Counted from the stretch's first letter, positions 11,251-22,704 are shown. The stretch: 64,000 nucleotides of DNA from Carnegiea gigantea (GCA_029747015.1 JAKOGI010001964.1:1-64000); one strand, 5' to 3'. The notes: generated from the letters alone by a model not told the origin. Program-made: numbers and translations.

Positions 11251-12565
11251 TAATTATTATCAAGTGGTAGTTATTTATTTGTTTTTTACTCTTTCGTACT
11301 CCCTTGACTCTTACGGCTCATTTGATTCTGTATAATCAAAGTGCTGATGTAATCAAAATGGTAATGATGATTTCATTACTATGTTTAATTACTATTAAGA
11401 GATGTAATAAAGATTGGACTGTACTTATATTTACCTCAATCTATGCAAATACAACTACTTGGCTTTTCCTAAACTATTGTGATTGCATACCTTTGAATCA
11501 AAGTCTACCAAAACATAAGCTAATTATATATTTGAGAAATTTCTCCCCATTTTTCCTATTGTCTCTCCTCTGCTTTCTATCTTTTAGTACTACACCACCA
11601 TGTTTTTAAAGATTTGAAGGCTCTTTCCCCCTCCTCTCTATATTAGATAAAGTTTAGCATAGACTATGATCACATTATTGTAACTACATTTTGTACGTTC
11701 TAGACATCCTCATCTCTCTCTCACACGCATCATCATCATCTTCTTCTTCTCTCTCTACTTGCTAACTTCGACAATATTACATTATTGTAATTTAGAAGAA
11801 ATAGAGTGAAGTAAGTCTCATATGAAGTATCGTCATCATGATGTAAGATATTGGATTACAATTATCAAGAAAGTTACAAAGAATTAAAGCAGCAAAATAA
11901 AATGTGAATCAAATTGCAAGTACTTCATGCCACGTGTAAAACTAAGTATTGTTTGTAAATAAATTCATCTCATTACAATTGTAAAAACTTCTAACCAAAC
12001 ATTATAATATAATTATTATCCCATTCTCTTATACTGACAATTGCATTACATGGTTGATTCTATTGGGCAATAATTACATTATTTTCAACCAAACGTCATA
12101 TTACTGTAAAACATCCAAATAATCATATGATACTTACTCTTTCTACCCTACCTTCCTCTCACCCCTTTTTAACTCTTACTCCGCTTCTAAGCAGACCCTA
12201 ACCAGCACTACCCATTGATTAGGCAGGTTGCTTCTCTAATCTCTAGTCAACTCAGGTTGGCCCGGCCAGGCACATACGCTAGCAAGTCTACCTCTATTTT
12301 TTTGTTTTTGTTTTTGTTTTTGTTTTTTGGGATCAATAAACTTGGCAAAATTAATCAACTTAGCACAGAAGCAAAAATAAATTATAATATTTGTGTGATA
12401 TCAATGACAACGAAAACACAAGCAAATAACACATTAGAGTTCATAATGAGGTATATATTATGTGGATTTGTCGTAAAGTGAATATGTGTTTAATAAAGCT
12501 ATAGATTTCAAACTGGATGGTGCAATGAGAGTTAACTTATAGTGTTTGAAGAATTTGATATTTAT
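11251..12565. other. Intergenic, AT-rich, possible MITE remnants
   Basis: No gene recognised. A (GTTTTT)n run lies at about 12300-12327. Phrases near 11315 and 12095 (GGCTCATTTGATTC, CAACCAAACGTCA) look like worn MITE ends but could not be paired with confidence. Confidence 0.35.
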
Positions 12566-12580
12566 ATTACATGTAATGCA

Positions 12581-14551
12581 AGGACGAGATTAAAGAGAAG
12601 TAGTGAGAGGCGTCTTGATTCTGGATTAGGTGAACCTATCAGTAAGGACGAGATTAAAGAGACCCTAAATAAGATGACTATTGGGAAGGTAGAGGGACCA
12701 GACAAGATACCGATGAAAGTGTGGAAGTGTTTGGGGAAGAGGGACTAGGGTGGCAAACAGAGTTTTTCAATGTTATTTTTAGGACCGCTAAAATACCTAG
12801 AGAATGGAGATTCAGTATAGTCATCCCATTATACAAGAACAAAAGTAATATCCAGAATTGTAATAATTATAGATGTATAAAATGTTTAGTCACACCATGA
12901 AGTTGTTAGAGAGGGTGATTGAGAAAAAGTTGTGGAAGGACATTTTGATCAATATTAGAGAACCAATTTGGATTTATGCTTCACAGGTCGACCGTGGGGG
13001 CGATTTACTTCCTTAGAAGGCTCATGGGATTGTATAGAGATAGAAAGGTAGATCTTCATATGGTGTTCATTGACCTGGAAAAAGCATATGATAAAGTTCC
13101 GCGTGAAGTGTTATGGAGATGCTTGGAAAAGAAAGGAGTGTTACTTATGTATATCCGAGTTATTAAAGATATATATAAGGGAGGTAGGACGAGTGTTAGG
13201 ACGCCAAGAGGGGCTACCAATGACTTCTATGTTGGTATGCGCCTGCATCAGGGTTCCGCTTTAAGCCAATTTATTTTCACTCTAGTTATGGATGAACTCA
13301 TAAAAGGAATTCAAGATAAGTTACCATGGTGTGTGTTATTCGCAGATGACATTGTTCTTATTGATGAGACCAAAGAGGGAGTTAATGACAAATTGGAGCG
13401 ATAGAAACATACATTGGAGTTTAGAGGTTTTAGAGTAAGTAGATCGTAAGCTGAATACCTTTATTGTTGTTTGAGTGAAAGGGAAGATACAGGGGGAGAA
13501 GTTATTATTGATGAGATAACAATATCAAAGGTTGAGAAGTTTAAATATCTAGGCTCGATCATTCAACAGAATGGGGATATTGACGAAGATATTAATCAGC
13601 GCATAAAAGTGGGTTGGCAAAAATGGAAGTATGCTTCAGGTGTGCTATGTGATAAGAGGATGCCAGTATGTTTGAAAGGCAAAGTTTATTGTATAGTAGT
13701 TAGACCTGTTGTACTATATGAATCGGAGTATTGGCCTATAAAGAAGACTCAGGTTCAACAGTTGATAGCAGCAAAGATGAGGATGATTAGGTGGATGTGT
13801 AGTTATACGAGAACGGATAGGATTAGGAATAAAGTAATCAGAGACTTAGTTAAAGTGGCCCCCATCGAAGATAAAATGAGAGAAATAAGACTCAAATGGT
13901 TTAGCCATGTGAAAAGAAGGAGTATAGACGCTCCAGTAAGGAGATGTGAGAGGATTAACATCCCTGAAGGTAAAAGAGGAAGGGGACGATCAAAGAAGAG
14001 TTTGCACGAAGTGATTAGAGATGACTTGAAAGTTGTAGGATTGACGGATGACATGACTCAGGATATGAGACTATAGCAGGATAGGATTAGGATCTTCGAT
14101 AACTAAGAGTTGGCCACCTGATTTGGTTGGGGTTTTTCAATTGCAGTAAGGTAGGTTTGGCTGTGGTTTTTTATATGTCGTATTTGTATGCAGATAGTAC
14201 ATACTTCTGGGAAGAGACATTGTTTGCCTACCTCGATCTATTTGTTAAGGTATAGTACCTTCCTCTGCTATGATGTACTTATGTTGTACTTATGTTTACA
14301 TAGTTACGGCCACCTGATTTATTAGTATTTCTTAGTTCATTCTCTGCTGTGCATCCTTAGTTTTTTTCCCATTAAATGTTTTCACAAAATCCTTCTTCTA
14401 TAAAATGTTTTCACAAAATCTCGTTTTATGGGTCTCTTGGATTCAACATCTCTACAGGTATGGATGCCGATAGATATAAGGCTGCCTACATCTGAATTTT
14501 TTCAGACCCCACAAAAGCGGGACTCACACTGAGAGGTGGTATTGTTGTTTT
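12581..14551 (+). mobile_element. RTE-type LINE, longer 5'-truncated copy
   Basis: About 1.97 kb, ending in a TTGTTG tail. A possible target duplication is ATTACATGTAATGCA (12566-12580) against ATTACGTGCAATGCA (14552-14566), 13 of 15 matching. It shares the 3' UTR with the LINE at 9824. The polyprotein is broken but clear. Confidence 0.85.
12590..14076 (+). pseudogene. LINE reverse transcriptase, frameshifted
   Basis: Reverse transcriptase of the RTE clade. The pieces are in three blocks. 12542-12748 carries KMTIGKVEGPDKIPMKVWK and then breaks. 12976-13404 carries [37 protein letters not shown] and the catalytic [10 protein letters not shown] box. 13471-14076 carries FKYLGSIIQQNGDIDEDI, ASGVLCDKRMP, MRMIRWMCSYTRTDRIRN and VAPIEDKMREIRLKWF. 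Frame changes near 12745-12960 and a stop at 13402-13404 disable it. The catalytic DD pair is intact, so the lesions are nonsense and frameshift rather than active-site loss. The endonuclease region is missing through 5' truncation. Confidence 0.9.
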
Positions 14552-14566
14552 ATTACGTGCAATGCA

Positions 14567-15951
14567 CATTGTCTAGCTACTTTGATTGGTTATGTGAGTT
14601 AATTATTTGGGTAATTTAGAAGATTAAGTATTCTATTTGTATGCCATCGGTCAGACTTGAGTGCTTAGGAACCTGAACACTTTATTCTCCAGGTGTGCCA
14701 CCGCTTAGAGCTGTATTCAGGTCTCTACATGTTTGAGTTCATAGGTCATATATTCTTTGGCTGTCGAGGTGTACATTTGAGTCAAGTTGTTCTCTTGCGT
14801 GCAGCGTGCTCCACTGGTCGTTGAGTAACTTGAGTTTTTCTAGTATATTTGTATATGCTCCACTGCTCGTTGAGTTCATATTTTATTTCTTTTACGTTTT
14901 TATTATAGCATAACAGATACAAGTGAAAACGTAATGAGCCTAGGGTAATCAGCTGATTGCCAAATTTTGGGTCAAACCTTGCCAATTTTTCTATGAAATC
15001 AATGGGAAAAAAATATCGTAGTTCTTTTTTAATTCCCTTGTAACCTCAATGAGGTTGGAACCTTTCAAAGTAACTAAACTGTAGAGTTTGACTATTACAA
15101 TTCCCTTCCATACTTATGACTTTCCTTCTCTAGGAATCGTTATGTCACCTAGACAATCAGGTCTATGAGTCTATCATATAAGAGTTGATAAGTTGAACCG
15201 GTCAGTCTGGATCATCATCGAATGCCCATAATGGACAATAAACACACCCCAAATTGAAGTCCCTCTTTATCTCACAACTTAAACATTTATTGTAGGCATC
15301 TTAGAACTTTTTTATTTATTTATTTTTTTGAAAAGGGCAAATGTATAGTAACTTAATTAACCCTTTTCACAAGGGTTATACTTAAATTATCATCTCACAA
15401 GGGTAACTCTTATGACAAAAATGATTGTCATCTAACTTTTTATGTATGTGCCTTTTCTTTTTCCTATAAAGGAAAGAGATCATTGTACGTTGACATTCAA
15501 ATTAACCAAAAAAAAATCTAAACATAATCATGGAATATGACCAATTCTCATCATAAAATCAATAAATGAGCACTGGCAGTTCAACCAAGCTAACATAACT
15601 GAAGCTTGATCAACTATATGTGGACTCGATTTGCCGAACAACAAATTCAAAATCAAACTTTGATCAAATCAAGCTCAAGCTGATATTTGGCTAAGCCAAG
15701 GGCACTCAGCCCGTTAACCATCCTACCCACATATGATAAATGTAGTGAACAATTTAATAGTCTTTTTCATTTTTTGTGTACTCAATGGATACCAAGCAAT
15801 ACAACTTTGCAAGGCAAATGGGTACACTATCTAATAGGTTAGCCAATTTCAGTTCTACACTTAAATGACGACAAATCATGTGCCAAATTAAACATGAAAC
15901 TTTTCACCTCAATATTGGACAGATATATACAATTGGATATTTTAAGAAAAT
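14567..15951. other. Intergenic, nothing recognised
   Basis: AT-rich, no supported coding region or repeat family. Confidence 0.5.
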
Positions 15952-15965
15952 ATGCAATATTAAAT

Positions 15966-16166
15966 ATTGCATATTAAAAATGGTGCCTTGGAATCAGCTA
16001 CGGATCAACCTTTATCTCCGTGTGATCAAAAGGTCATGGGTTCGAGCCTTGAATCAGCCACTGACAAAGTCACGTTAAGCTGCCTACAATTCACCCCTTA
16101 GAGTAAAGCCCTTCCCCAAACCCTGCGTGAACGTAGGATGCTTGTGTATTGGACTACCTTTTTTTT
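15966..16166 (+). mobile_element. Au-like SINE with target-site duplication
   Basis: Flanked by ATGCAATATTAAAT at 15952-15965 and 16167-16180. The body has a tRNA-like pol III B box (GGTTCGAGCC, about 16029), then GCTGCCTACAAT, CCCTTCCCCAAACCCTGCG and a T-run tail. This order is the Au SINE pattern. The first ~25 bp after the duplication are not clearly SINE. The 3' part resembles the 3' UTR of the LINEs in this window. Confidence 0.85.
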
Positions 16167-16394
16167 ATGCAATATTAAATGTTATTCAATTCAAACAAAG
16201 TACAATGGTCTACTGTTGGAAAAATGAGATTCAAGCTTAGAAGTCAAAACTTAATAGGTTTTTTTTGGGGGGGGGGTCAGAAACTATTAGGTCAAAACTT
16301 TAATGAACACTACGATGAACGACATTGGAATTTCCTAAACCCAAAAAATAAGTTTGAATTCATGACATTTACAACTACGAAGAGTCCCAATGCT

Positions 16395-16970
16395 AAGAGC
16401 ATATCCAACGGTTTGCTCGTGAACCAAAAGAGCTCGCGAGCGAGCGGTGACCGCCTCGAGAAGCTTGTAGCAGACTGGGCTCGCGAGCGCCTCGTGAGCT
16501 GGCTCGGGGGTTCAAGCTGCTTGCCGTCCTGCTTTTGTTGTCCAACTCAGCAAAAACGGTATCGTTTTCAGATTGATTTTTAGGGGGAAGATCTGAGGTG
16601 TGGGGGGAGAGAAAGTGATCGGAACAAGAAGAGAAGACGAAGATGGGGATGAAGAAAAGCAGCAGATGAAGATGTTGAAGATGGAGGCTTTTAAAAAAAT
16701 AAAAGTTTCTTAAAGGAGAGAGAAAGTGATGGGCTAGGTATTTTTTAAAAATGGTTGCATTCTCATTGATTGGTATTCTTTTTTTATTAATTTTGCTATT
16801 GTAAACTAATTATTTAATTCTAAAAAAAGTACAAATTATTTTCTAGTCAAATAAATAATAATAAAGGACCATAAAATAATACCAATAATACAAATAAAAA
16901 AGTAAAATTATTTAAATATGTTTAATTGTGCGGTTTATATGTATTATTTTATTTGATGAGGGACAGTAGT
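16395..16970 (+). mobile_element. TIR element, copy A (left arm of long inverted repeat)
   Basis: Begins AAGAGCATATCCAACGG and continues through a GC-rich part (GCTCGCGAGCG...) and AT-rich sequence. It is the imperfect reverse complement of 17817-17290 over roughly 0.5 kb. The right end of copy A is not evident, so it may extend to about 17110. Superfamily not assigned; no convincing TSD. Confidence 0.65.
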
Positions 16971-17167
16971 GAGCCTGCCATTGGAGGGAGTGAGGATTAT
17001 GAGGTAAAAAGTTAGAGAGAGGGTTGATGTGGCAGTGATAGGGCCCAACTGGTGAGCCAAAAAATGACACACTATTGGCTTTGCTTCCAAAGTTTTCCCA
17101 CATACCATCCATGTAGTAAAGTAGTGAAGACTACTGTCCTTTTGGTGGGAATGAGACTAGCCTCTTT

Positions 17168-17817
17168 AAGAGCATGTGCAGCAGTGCAGGAGTGAGCCAA
17201 AACTTTGACTCATAAATAGGGGTCTACCCCTTTTACGTCACCCTATGAGCTAATTTTTTAGCTCACAAGCCTCCCCTTCTCCAATACAAGGCGCATGATG
17301 TCGGCTCATCACATAAAATAATACCTATAAATGTTGCAATTAAATATATTTAAATAATTTTACTTGTTTCCTTTATTATTATTTATTTGACTAAAAAATC
17401 ATTTGTATTTTATTAAGAATTGAATACTTAGTCTACAATGGCAAAATTAATAAAAAAAAGAATATCAATCAATGAGAATGACCCATACTTTCTGTCTCCT
17501 CCCAACAACTTCTATTTTTTTTTTTAATAAGCCTCCATCTTCATCTTCTACTTTTCTCCATCTGCTTTTCTCCATCTCCAACTTCGTCGTCTTCTTCTTG
17601 TTTCCACCAGTTTCTCTCTCCCTCCAGCTCAGATCTTCCCCCAAAAATCACTCTGAAAACGATGTCGTTTTGCTGAGTTGGAGGAGAAAAGCAAGGCAGA
17701 CCTCCGCACCAGCTCACGAGACGCTCGCGAGCCCGGTCTGCTGCAGCTTTCCTGAGCCGGTCACCGCTAGCCCGGTGGCGTTTTTTGGCTCACGAGCCTG
17801 CCGCTGGAATTGCTCTT
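17168..17817 (-). mobile_element. TIR element, copy B (right arm of long inverted repeat)
   Basis: Bounded by AAGAGCATGTGCAGCAG on the left and ...GGAATTGCTCTT on the right, imperfect inverted termini that both lead into GTGAGCCAAAA when read inward. About 650 bp, related to copy A but in the opposite orientation. Its right end lies 5 bp before the TATA box at 17823. Confidence 0.7.
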
Positions 17818-17822
17818 TGCTC

Positions 17823-17830
17823 CTATAAAA
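17823..17830 (+). promoter_or_regulatory. TATA box of the secreted-peptide candidate
   Basis: CTATAAAA, 83-90 bp before the ATG at 17913, leaving room for a ~55-bp leader. Confidence 0.55.
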
Positions 17831-17912
17831 TTCGTTTTCCTATTTTTTTTGGCACGAATATCATAGATTATCGAGTCATTTTAGTTGCTTCAACCAAAAA
17901 ACGAAAGAAAAA

Positions 17913-18484
17913 ATGAAAGCTCTCCGTACGATATTTTTCATACTGCTAATGGCGGTTTTGTTTTCTCCTCCGTTTCTATTACTTGCTGAAGGAACTTCCA
18001 CAGGTTATGTTTATCTCCTTCCTTTATTAAACCTTTATGTTAATTTTGCACTAACCCTGAAAGCTATAGGCACCATTTTTAACTTACATTGAATTCATTA
18101 GTTAGTTGAACAAAATAAGTAGAATCAATAATCAAAAATTATTTCGATACCTACCAGGATCATTAGCCATTATATTCCGACAAATTTGAACCAATTACAC
18201 CCTAAAATTCTCATTTATTAGTTCTCACATATTAAACACCACCCAAGTGTAATTACAGCCTTTTCCAAATTGGATTCTATTTCCAATTTTCCAAACACTT
18301 TCATCAAATTAAATGGCCTCTGCCGTTTCCCAGAAAGATGCAATCCTATCTCACAGTTTATATCCTGGAAGTTTGATTTCTGTTCCCCTGTCATAACATT
18401 TCAGGCCGACGAATGTTGAGACCAGGAGGCGGAGGTCCACCGAGCCCAATGGCAAACACTTCTCAACAGCAACGTGATCATTGA
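17913..18484 (+). CDS. Candidate small secreted peptide precursor (56 aa, two exons)
   Basis: Exon 1 (17913-18003) and exon 2 (18405-18484) join in phase 1 across a 401-bp GT-AG intron (ACAG|GTTATG, ATTTCAG|GCCGAC). The product is about 56 residues. It starts MKALRTIFFILLMAVLF, a basic N-terminus and hydrophobic core typical of a signal peptide with likely cleavage near LLLAEG. The mature part begins TSTGRRMLRPGGGGPPSP and ends ANTSQQQRDH. A dibasic RR could be a processing site. A TATA box lies upstream and the ATG context is A-rich. The length, signal peptide and Gly/Pro-rich C-terminus are those of plant signalling-peptide precursors. I do not recognise a defined family (CLE, CEP, PIP, IDA motifs are not clearly matched). 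It is short enough to be missed by ORF finders. Expression is unproven. Confidence 0.5.
18004..18404 (+). other. Intron of the secreted-peptide candidate
   Basis: 401 bp, AT-rich, canonical GT...AG ends. The acceptor TAACATTTCAG has a suitable pyrimidine content. Confidence 0.5.
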
Positions 18485-19560
18485 CATTGTCAAATTTGAC
18501 CAACCACTCGCATCTATCAAAGTAAAGGAGTGGGAAAGTTTATACAATGATATCATACTTTTGAAGGTCTTTTCTCTCTTTTGTTTTGTCATTTGTAATC
18601 TCCCTATTAAAGTTGCGTCTATTTAATAACACTGGTTAATTCTTATAGATATCTCTTCTTCAAAAATTTTAGCAATTTTTGTATAGAATTTTAGATAATC
18701 TTTCAAATTACTGGTGTTCCAGGACACCAAAGAATGTGTACCACTCATACTTGGGATTGGAGCCGTTCTTGTACAATTGCAAAAGGCAACATGTCTAAGA
18801 CTTTCTTGGATATGGGTTACCTCCCTCTGTATCGCATAATTCTCCACCTTGTACATGTGGTGTATTCGTCATTCTAACTTTAAAATCTGTCGTATTTCTA
18901 TTGATTTTTTTGGGGGTGTAAATGGAGCTATGAAGACCGATGTAAATAATTCCTATCGAAATTTAGATCCTTCTTGCATAAGATTTGAATTCACCCTAAG
19001 TTAGATTACCCTCAATATAGTGGCATATATGCAGAAACACTCGCCAGCTTTGATCATATGATGCATGTCACGAATTCAAACTTATTTCCAGAATTAAGCT
19101 CTTATTATCAATATATATCAATTGTGACTGCTGACTAGAACAATTAGTCAAGTCTTTAAAAATTATACCGTGAAAAAGTTCAATTTAAACGTCGACTATA
19201 GTTGCTTTAAGACATCCACATGCATGTGCGTGCACACATCCACAATCAATATTCGCGTGCACACACCACAAAGAAAAAGGGAAATCTCTCAAAAATCTAA
19301 TAAGATCATTTATCATATATGCCTGTAATGCAAAGACTTCCTTTTCCACGACTTCCACACGCCTAGAATACAGAATACTTTTGTGCGTGGTTCAAATAAC
19401 GATTGAAATAATTTGTAATGGTTGCTAAAGAGAAATCTGTATAATATATACGTCGTCTCAGTCAAGAAGGTGATCGAGCTATTCACATTCAAAGGTAAGC
19501 AGGATTACTATACATCGCAAAATATTATATGCTCCTGGGGACATGAGCACAGTAACAATG
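18485..19560. other. 3' flank and intergenic sequence
   Basis: AT-rich. The first ~150 bp probably include the 3' UTR of the peptide candidate. Nothing else recognised. Confidence 0.4.
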
Positions 19561-19589
19561 GGAACAGGTGAATTGGATCGGCATCAATA

Positions 19590-20255
19590 TATCCAATACC
19601 TCTCTAGACTGTGGATGGGATAACATCAGGGCAAAACCTCCGTGCACGACTCTTCACTTTTGGTGCGGCCTTTAATTCCTGAATGAGCTTCCAAGAGCCA
19701 TCCACACATGTGAGTGGATCAGCTACAGCCGCCATTGCTGTTCTTCTCCCTTTCCGTATTACTTGCTAATCTGTGTGTACTCTTGACCGTGAACTGACCA
19801 TCCGAAATCAAAGTCCCAAGTTCTTTTAAGGCATCAATACATCCCAAGGTATAGCTTGAGTATCTTTCGCTTGTTGGGGGTTGAAGTACGCAGCCGCATT
19901 TCCAAAAGCCTGCCCAAGCCCTACATGGGACTTCAGGTTACAAATTTAAATTTGGAATTAGCGAACAAGCCGCTTGTGTTCACCATATCTTCGAGCATCT
20001 GCAATGCGTGAACAAATGGGAACATTCTGCATAAGGATAGTACAAAACTTTGGAACCAATCTTCTGTGAGTATCACGCAGTTGTCCCAAAGAGAAGCAGC
20101 AGACATGAGATGCAGGCTCCAAAGTGCTATTGTAAAATTGGAGCTCCACGTCTAAATTGGTTTGAAAGAACAGCCAATGATATAAAATTCATGCAAACAC
20201 TCTTGAATCAAGAAAAATCAAGTTGTTCACCCATTCTATTTCAGGTCCAACAAGC
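19590..20255 (-). pseudogene. Unrecognised coding-like remnant, minus strand
   Basis: The sequence is less AT-rich than its surroundings. Several minus-strand stretches look protein-like but lie in different frames: 20149-19958 reads SHVCCFSLGQLRDTHRRLVP, about 19935-19860 reads HVGLGQAFGNAAAYFNPQQA, and about 19855-19790 reads DALKELGTLISDGQFTVKS. I cannot name a family. It may be a dead gene fragment or exons of an unrecognised gene. No continuous frame or splice pattern was established. Confidence 0.3.
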
Positions 20256-21084
20256 CTAGCCAAGTGAGATCTAATTCAAATTTGAGTTACCACCATGTAA
20301 ACAGGAAATTTTAACCATTTTGATTCGAAAACTGGGACAAGAAATTCATGCCTATAGTCAGTATCTTTCTTTTAAAAAAAAAAAATCAGGTCACATAAAA
20401 TTCTGCAAGTGCCATAAGCCACCACTTCTATATCCTGCAGAAAACTGGAGTTTAGAGATGGACTATTAGCAAGTCAATAAGCATGTAAATCTGAAAGTAC
20501 TTGAAGAACGGTTAACTAAGTCTTCTGATAGAGACTCTGCGTGTCTACCTCAAAAAGCCAGCACACCAACATATCATCCAAAAGAATACATTACACCAAA
20601 GCACGCAAAATGCCACCTGTAGAAATTATGAAAGAGGAAGTTGCAAATAGTCAAAGGCCCAACAACATTCAACATCCCTATTACGATTGGAATAGCTAAT
20701 TAGCTATGACAAATTGAAAAGATTAATATCCAAGGAAGTTCATCAAACTTACCAATTAACAGCTCAATTTCTTTGGCCACACTTCCAACAGCCTAAACGT
20801 ACGTGTCCTGAGATGCAGGAGAATGTGAATTTGTCCACATAACTGGCACAGAAAGATCTCAGTCAAAACCACCAACCCTCCACTTTCCCGGCTTGTTAGG
20901 CCACCATAAACCATCCAAGTAACATTGGAAGGAGTTCTCAGTTCCTATACTCATAAATAATCAACAATTACAAAAGGATCTTCTACAGAATACCAGGATT
21001 CATTAACCAAAGCAAGCTCTTGACTCTGGTATGCACACCTCCACACACAAGTAAAATCCATTACTTTACAAGAGAAACCAAACA
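20256..21084. other. 3' side of the PPR gene, nothing else seen
   Basis: AT-rich. The part nearest 21085 is probably the 3' UTR of the PPR gene. Confidence 0.4.
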
Positions 21085-22704
21085 TCAAGTCACTGGAACC
21101 TCTTGAGGTGCCTCTCTGGTTCGTCTTCTATCTCTGGTAGCCATTTTCTTCCCAAATCTCTCAAATATGTCTGCCAAGTCGAATAATCCTACTTCTCTTA
21201 ATTTCTTTGCCACTCCCTCAAACATGATTGCACCATCCTCATTTGAGAAGTAATACAAGAATTTGTTATAGTCAAACCGATGCACCTCAAGGCCTCTTTT
21301 CATTGTTCTTTCAGTGTATTTGGTGGTTTCAAGAACTCTTCCAGCTTTAACCAGACCTCCTACAAAAATGCTGTCAAAATTTACAAGAGGGTCATTCCCT
21401 TTCCTTCCCCTCTTGCCAAGATGCCCTTGCAACAACATGACATAGGTATGCATTATAGGTTCACACCCTTTCCTTATCATCTCTCTAAATATTTCTGTTG
21501 CCTCACCTGCCTTCCTCAGTTTTAGCAATCCCCTGATCAATGCATGGTACATGCTTATATCTGGCTTCTCAATATTTTTCACCATTAGGTAAGCCTCCCG
21601 AACTCTATTCTTAGACACGAGCCCACATAATATTGATGCTAAGGTTGTATTATCTGCTCGAATTCCTTTCCTCTGCATTTCTTCAAACACCATATGAGCT
21701 TGAGATAGTTTACCCCTTTTACACATCCATTTGATCACGATGCTGTAAGTGCAAAGACCTAATTCATCCATCCTCCTTACCCTCATAGTTTGAAAGAGCT
21801 TTAGTCCTTCATCGAATTGATTATCCTTGAAAAATCTCTCCATCATTGTATTTACAGCATCTATGTCAGCTTCAAAACCATCATCAATCATCAAATTCCA
21901 TACTCTTGATGCCTCAATCACGTCTCCAACATCACAAAACCCACAAATTAAGTGCTTATATGTGACGCCATTTGGCTTAATCCAATCCTTCAACTTCACA
22001 ACAACATGCCTAGCCTCATCAACAAGCCTTTCTTTACAAAGAGTCTGAACAACGTTATTCAATGTATCCAAGCTATAACTATAACCATAAGACTTCATCA
22101 AGTGAAAATACTCTACACATTTCTTTAGTTCCCTAGCACCTGCTAATGTTTTAAGAGCAACCTTAAATGTCTTATCATTTGCTACTTTTTGTCGTGCCAT
22201 TTCATGTAGTAGTTCCCAAAAGAGATCAATATTCCTAGATTTAGCAATCACATCAAGCATCTTGTTGTAGGTGACAGAAGTGTGGATGAAACCTGGTTGT
22301 GCCAAGGTGAATTGGTAGAAGCGATAAACAGGTCTCCATGACATGGGGAATTTGTTGCATATCTGGAGGAAAAATTCCTGGTCAAGACTGAATTCAGCTT
22401 TCTGAAGGTTTTTTTGGAGCTTGGATTCAGGCGAATTCTGTTGTTGGAAGAGGATTGTGCAGACACGCAGGAGATGGTCTGGGTTGACTGGTGCTAATGG
22501 CTTACTTGTTGTGGAACTAATGTGTCCAGGGAGAGGTGTCTGAGTCAGGTTGGTGGTTAAGCGTCTTGCAGTATGACAATGAGTAAGCAGGTTGATTAAT
22601 GGCCTTGTGATCCCGATTTTTCCGGAGTTCATCTCACCTGAACCCATCAATACCGAGAGGAAAAGAGTATGAGAATGGTCACCAAGGGGAAAAGGCAAAC
22701 ACAT
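21085..22704 (-). CDS. P-class pentatricopeptide repeat protein, probably organellar
   Basis: An intact intronless frame of 539 codons. Pentatricopeptide repeats bind organellar RNA one base per repeat and act in RNA processing or translation. Tandem ~35-residue motifs run from about residue 140 to 435: SVTYNKMLDVIAKSRN, LDTLNNVVQTLCKERLVDEA, VTYKHLICGFCDVGDVIEA, CTYSIVIKWMCKRGKLSQA, SMYHALIRGLLKLRKAGEA. There are no E, DYW or SMR domains, so it is P-class. The N-terminus after the third Met is rich in Arg, Ser and Thr (GITRPLINLLTHCHTARRLT), which suits a mitochondrial or plastid transit peptide. In-frame ATGs at 22704, 22647 and 22632 compete; the last two give a better transit peptide. It is one of the few intact genes in the window. 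Target RNA unknown. Confidence 0.9.
   Translation of the reverse strand: MCLPFPLGDHSHTLFLSVLMGSGEMNSGKIGITRPLINLLTHCHTARRLTTNLTQTPLPGHISSTTSKPLAPVNPDHLLRVCTILFQQQNSPESKLQKNLQKAEFSLDQEFFLQICNKFPMSWRPVYRFYQFTLAQPGFIHTSVTYNKMLDVIAKSRNIDLFWELLHEMARQKVANDKTFKVALKTLAGARELKKCVEYFHLMKSYGYSYSLDTLNNVVQTLCKERLVDEARHVVVKLKDWIKPNGVTYKHLICGFCDVGDVIEASRVWNLMIDDGFEADIDAVNTMMERFFKDNQFDEGLKLFQTMRVRRMDELGLCTYSIVIKWMCKRGKLSQAHMVFEEMQRKGIRADNTTLASILCGLVSKNRVREAYLMVKNIEKPDISMYHALIRGLLKLRKAGEATEIFREMIRKGCEPIMHTYVMLLQGHLGKRGRKGNDPLVNFDSIFVGGLVKAGRVLETTKYTERTMKRGLEVHRFDYNKFLYYFSNEDGAIMFEGVAKKLREVGLFDLADIFERFGKKMATRDRRRTREAPQEVPVT

Noticed and set aside
16391..17821. TGCT on both sides as target duplication of one large 1.4-kb element
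   Set aside because: Only 4 bp and easily by chance; copy B has its own left end at 17168, so two elements fit better.
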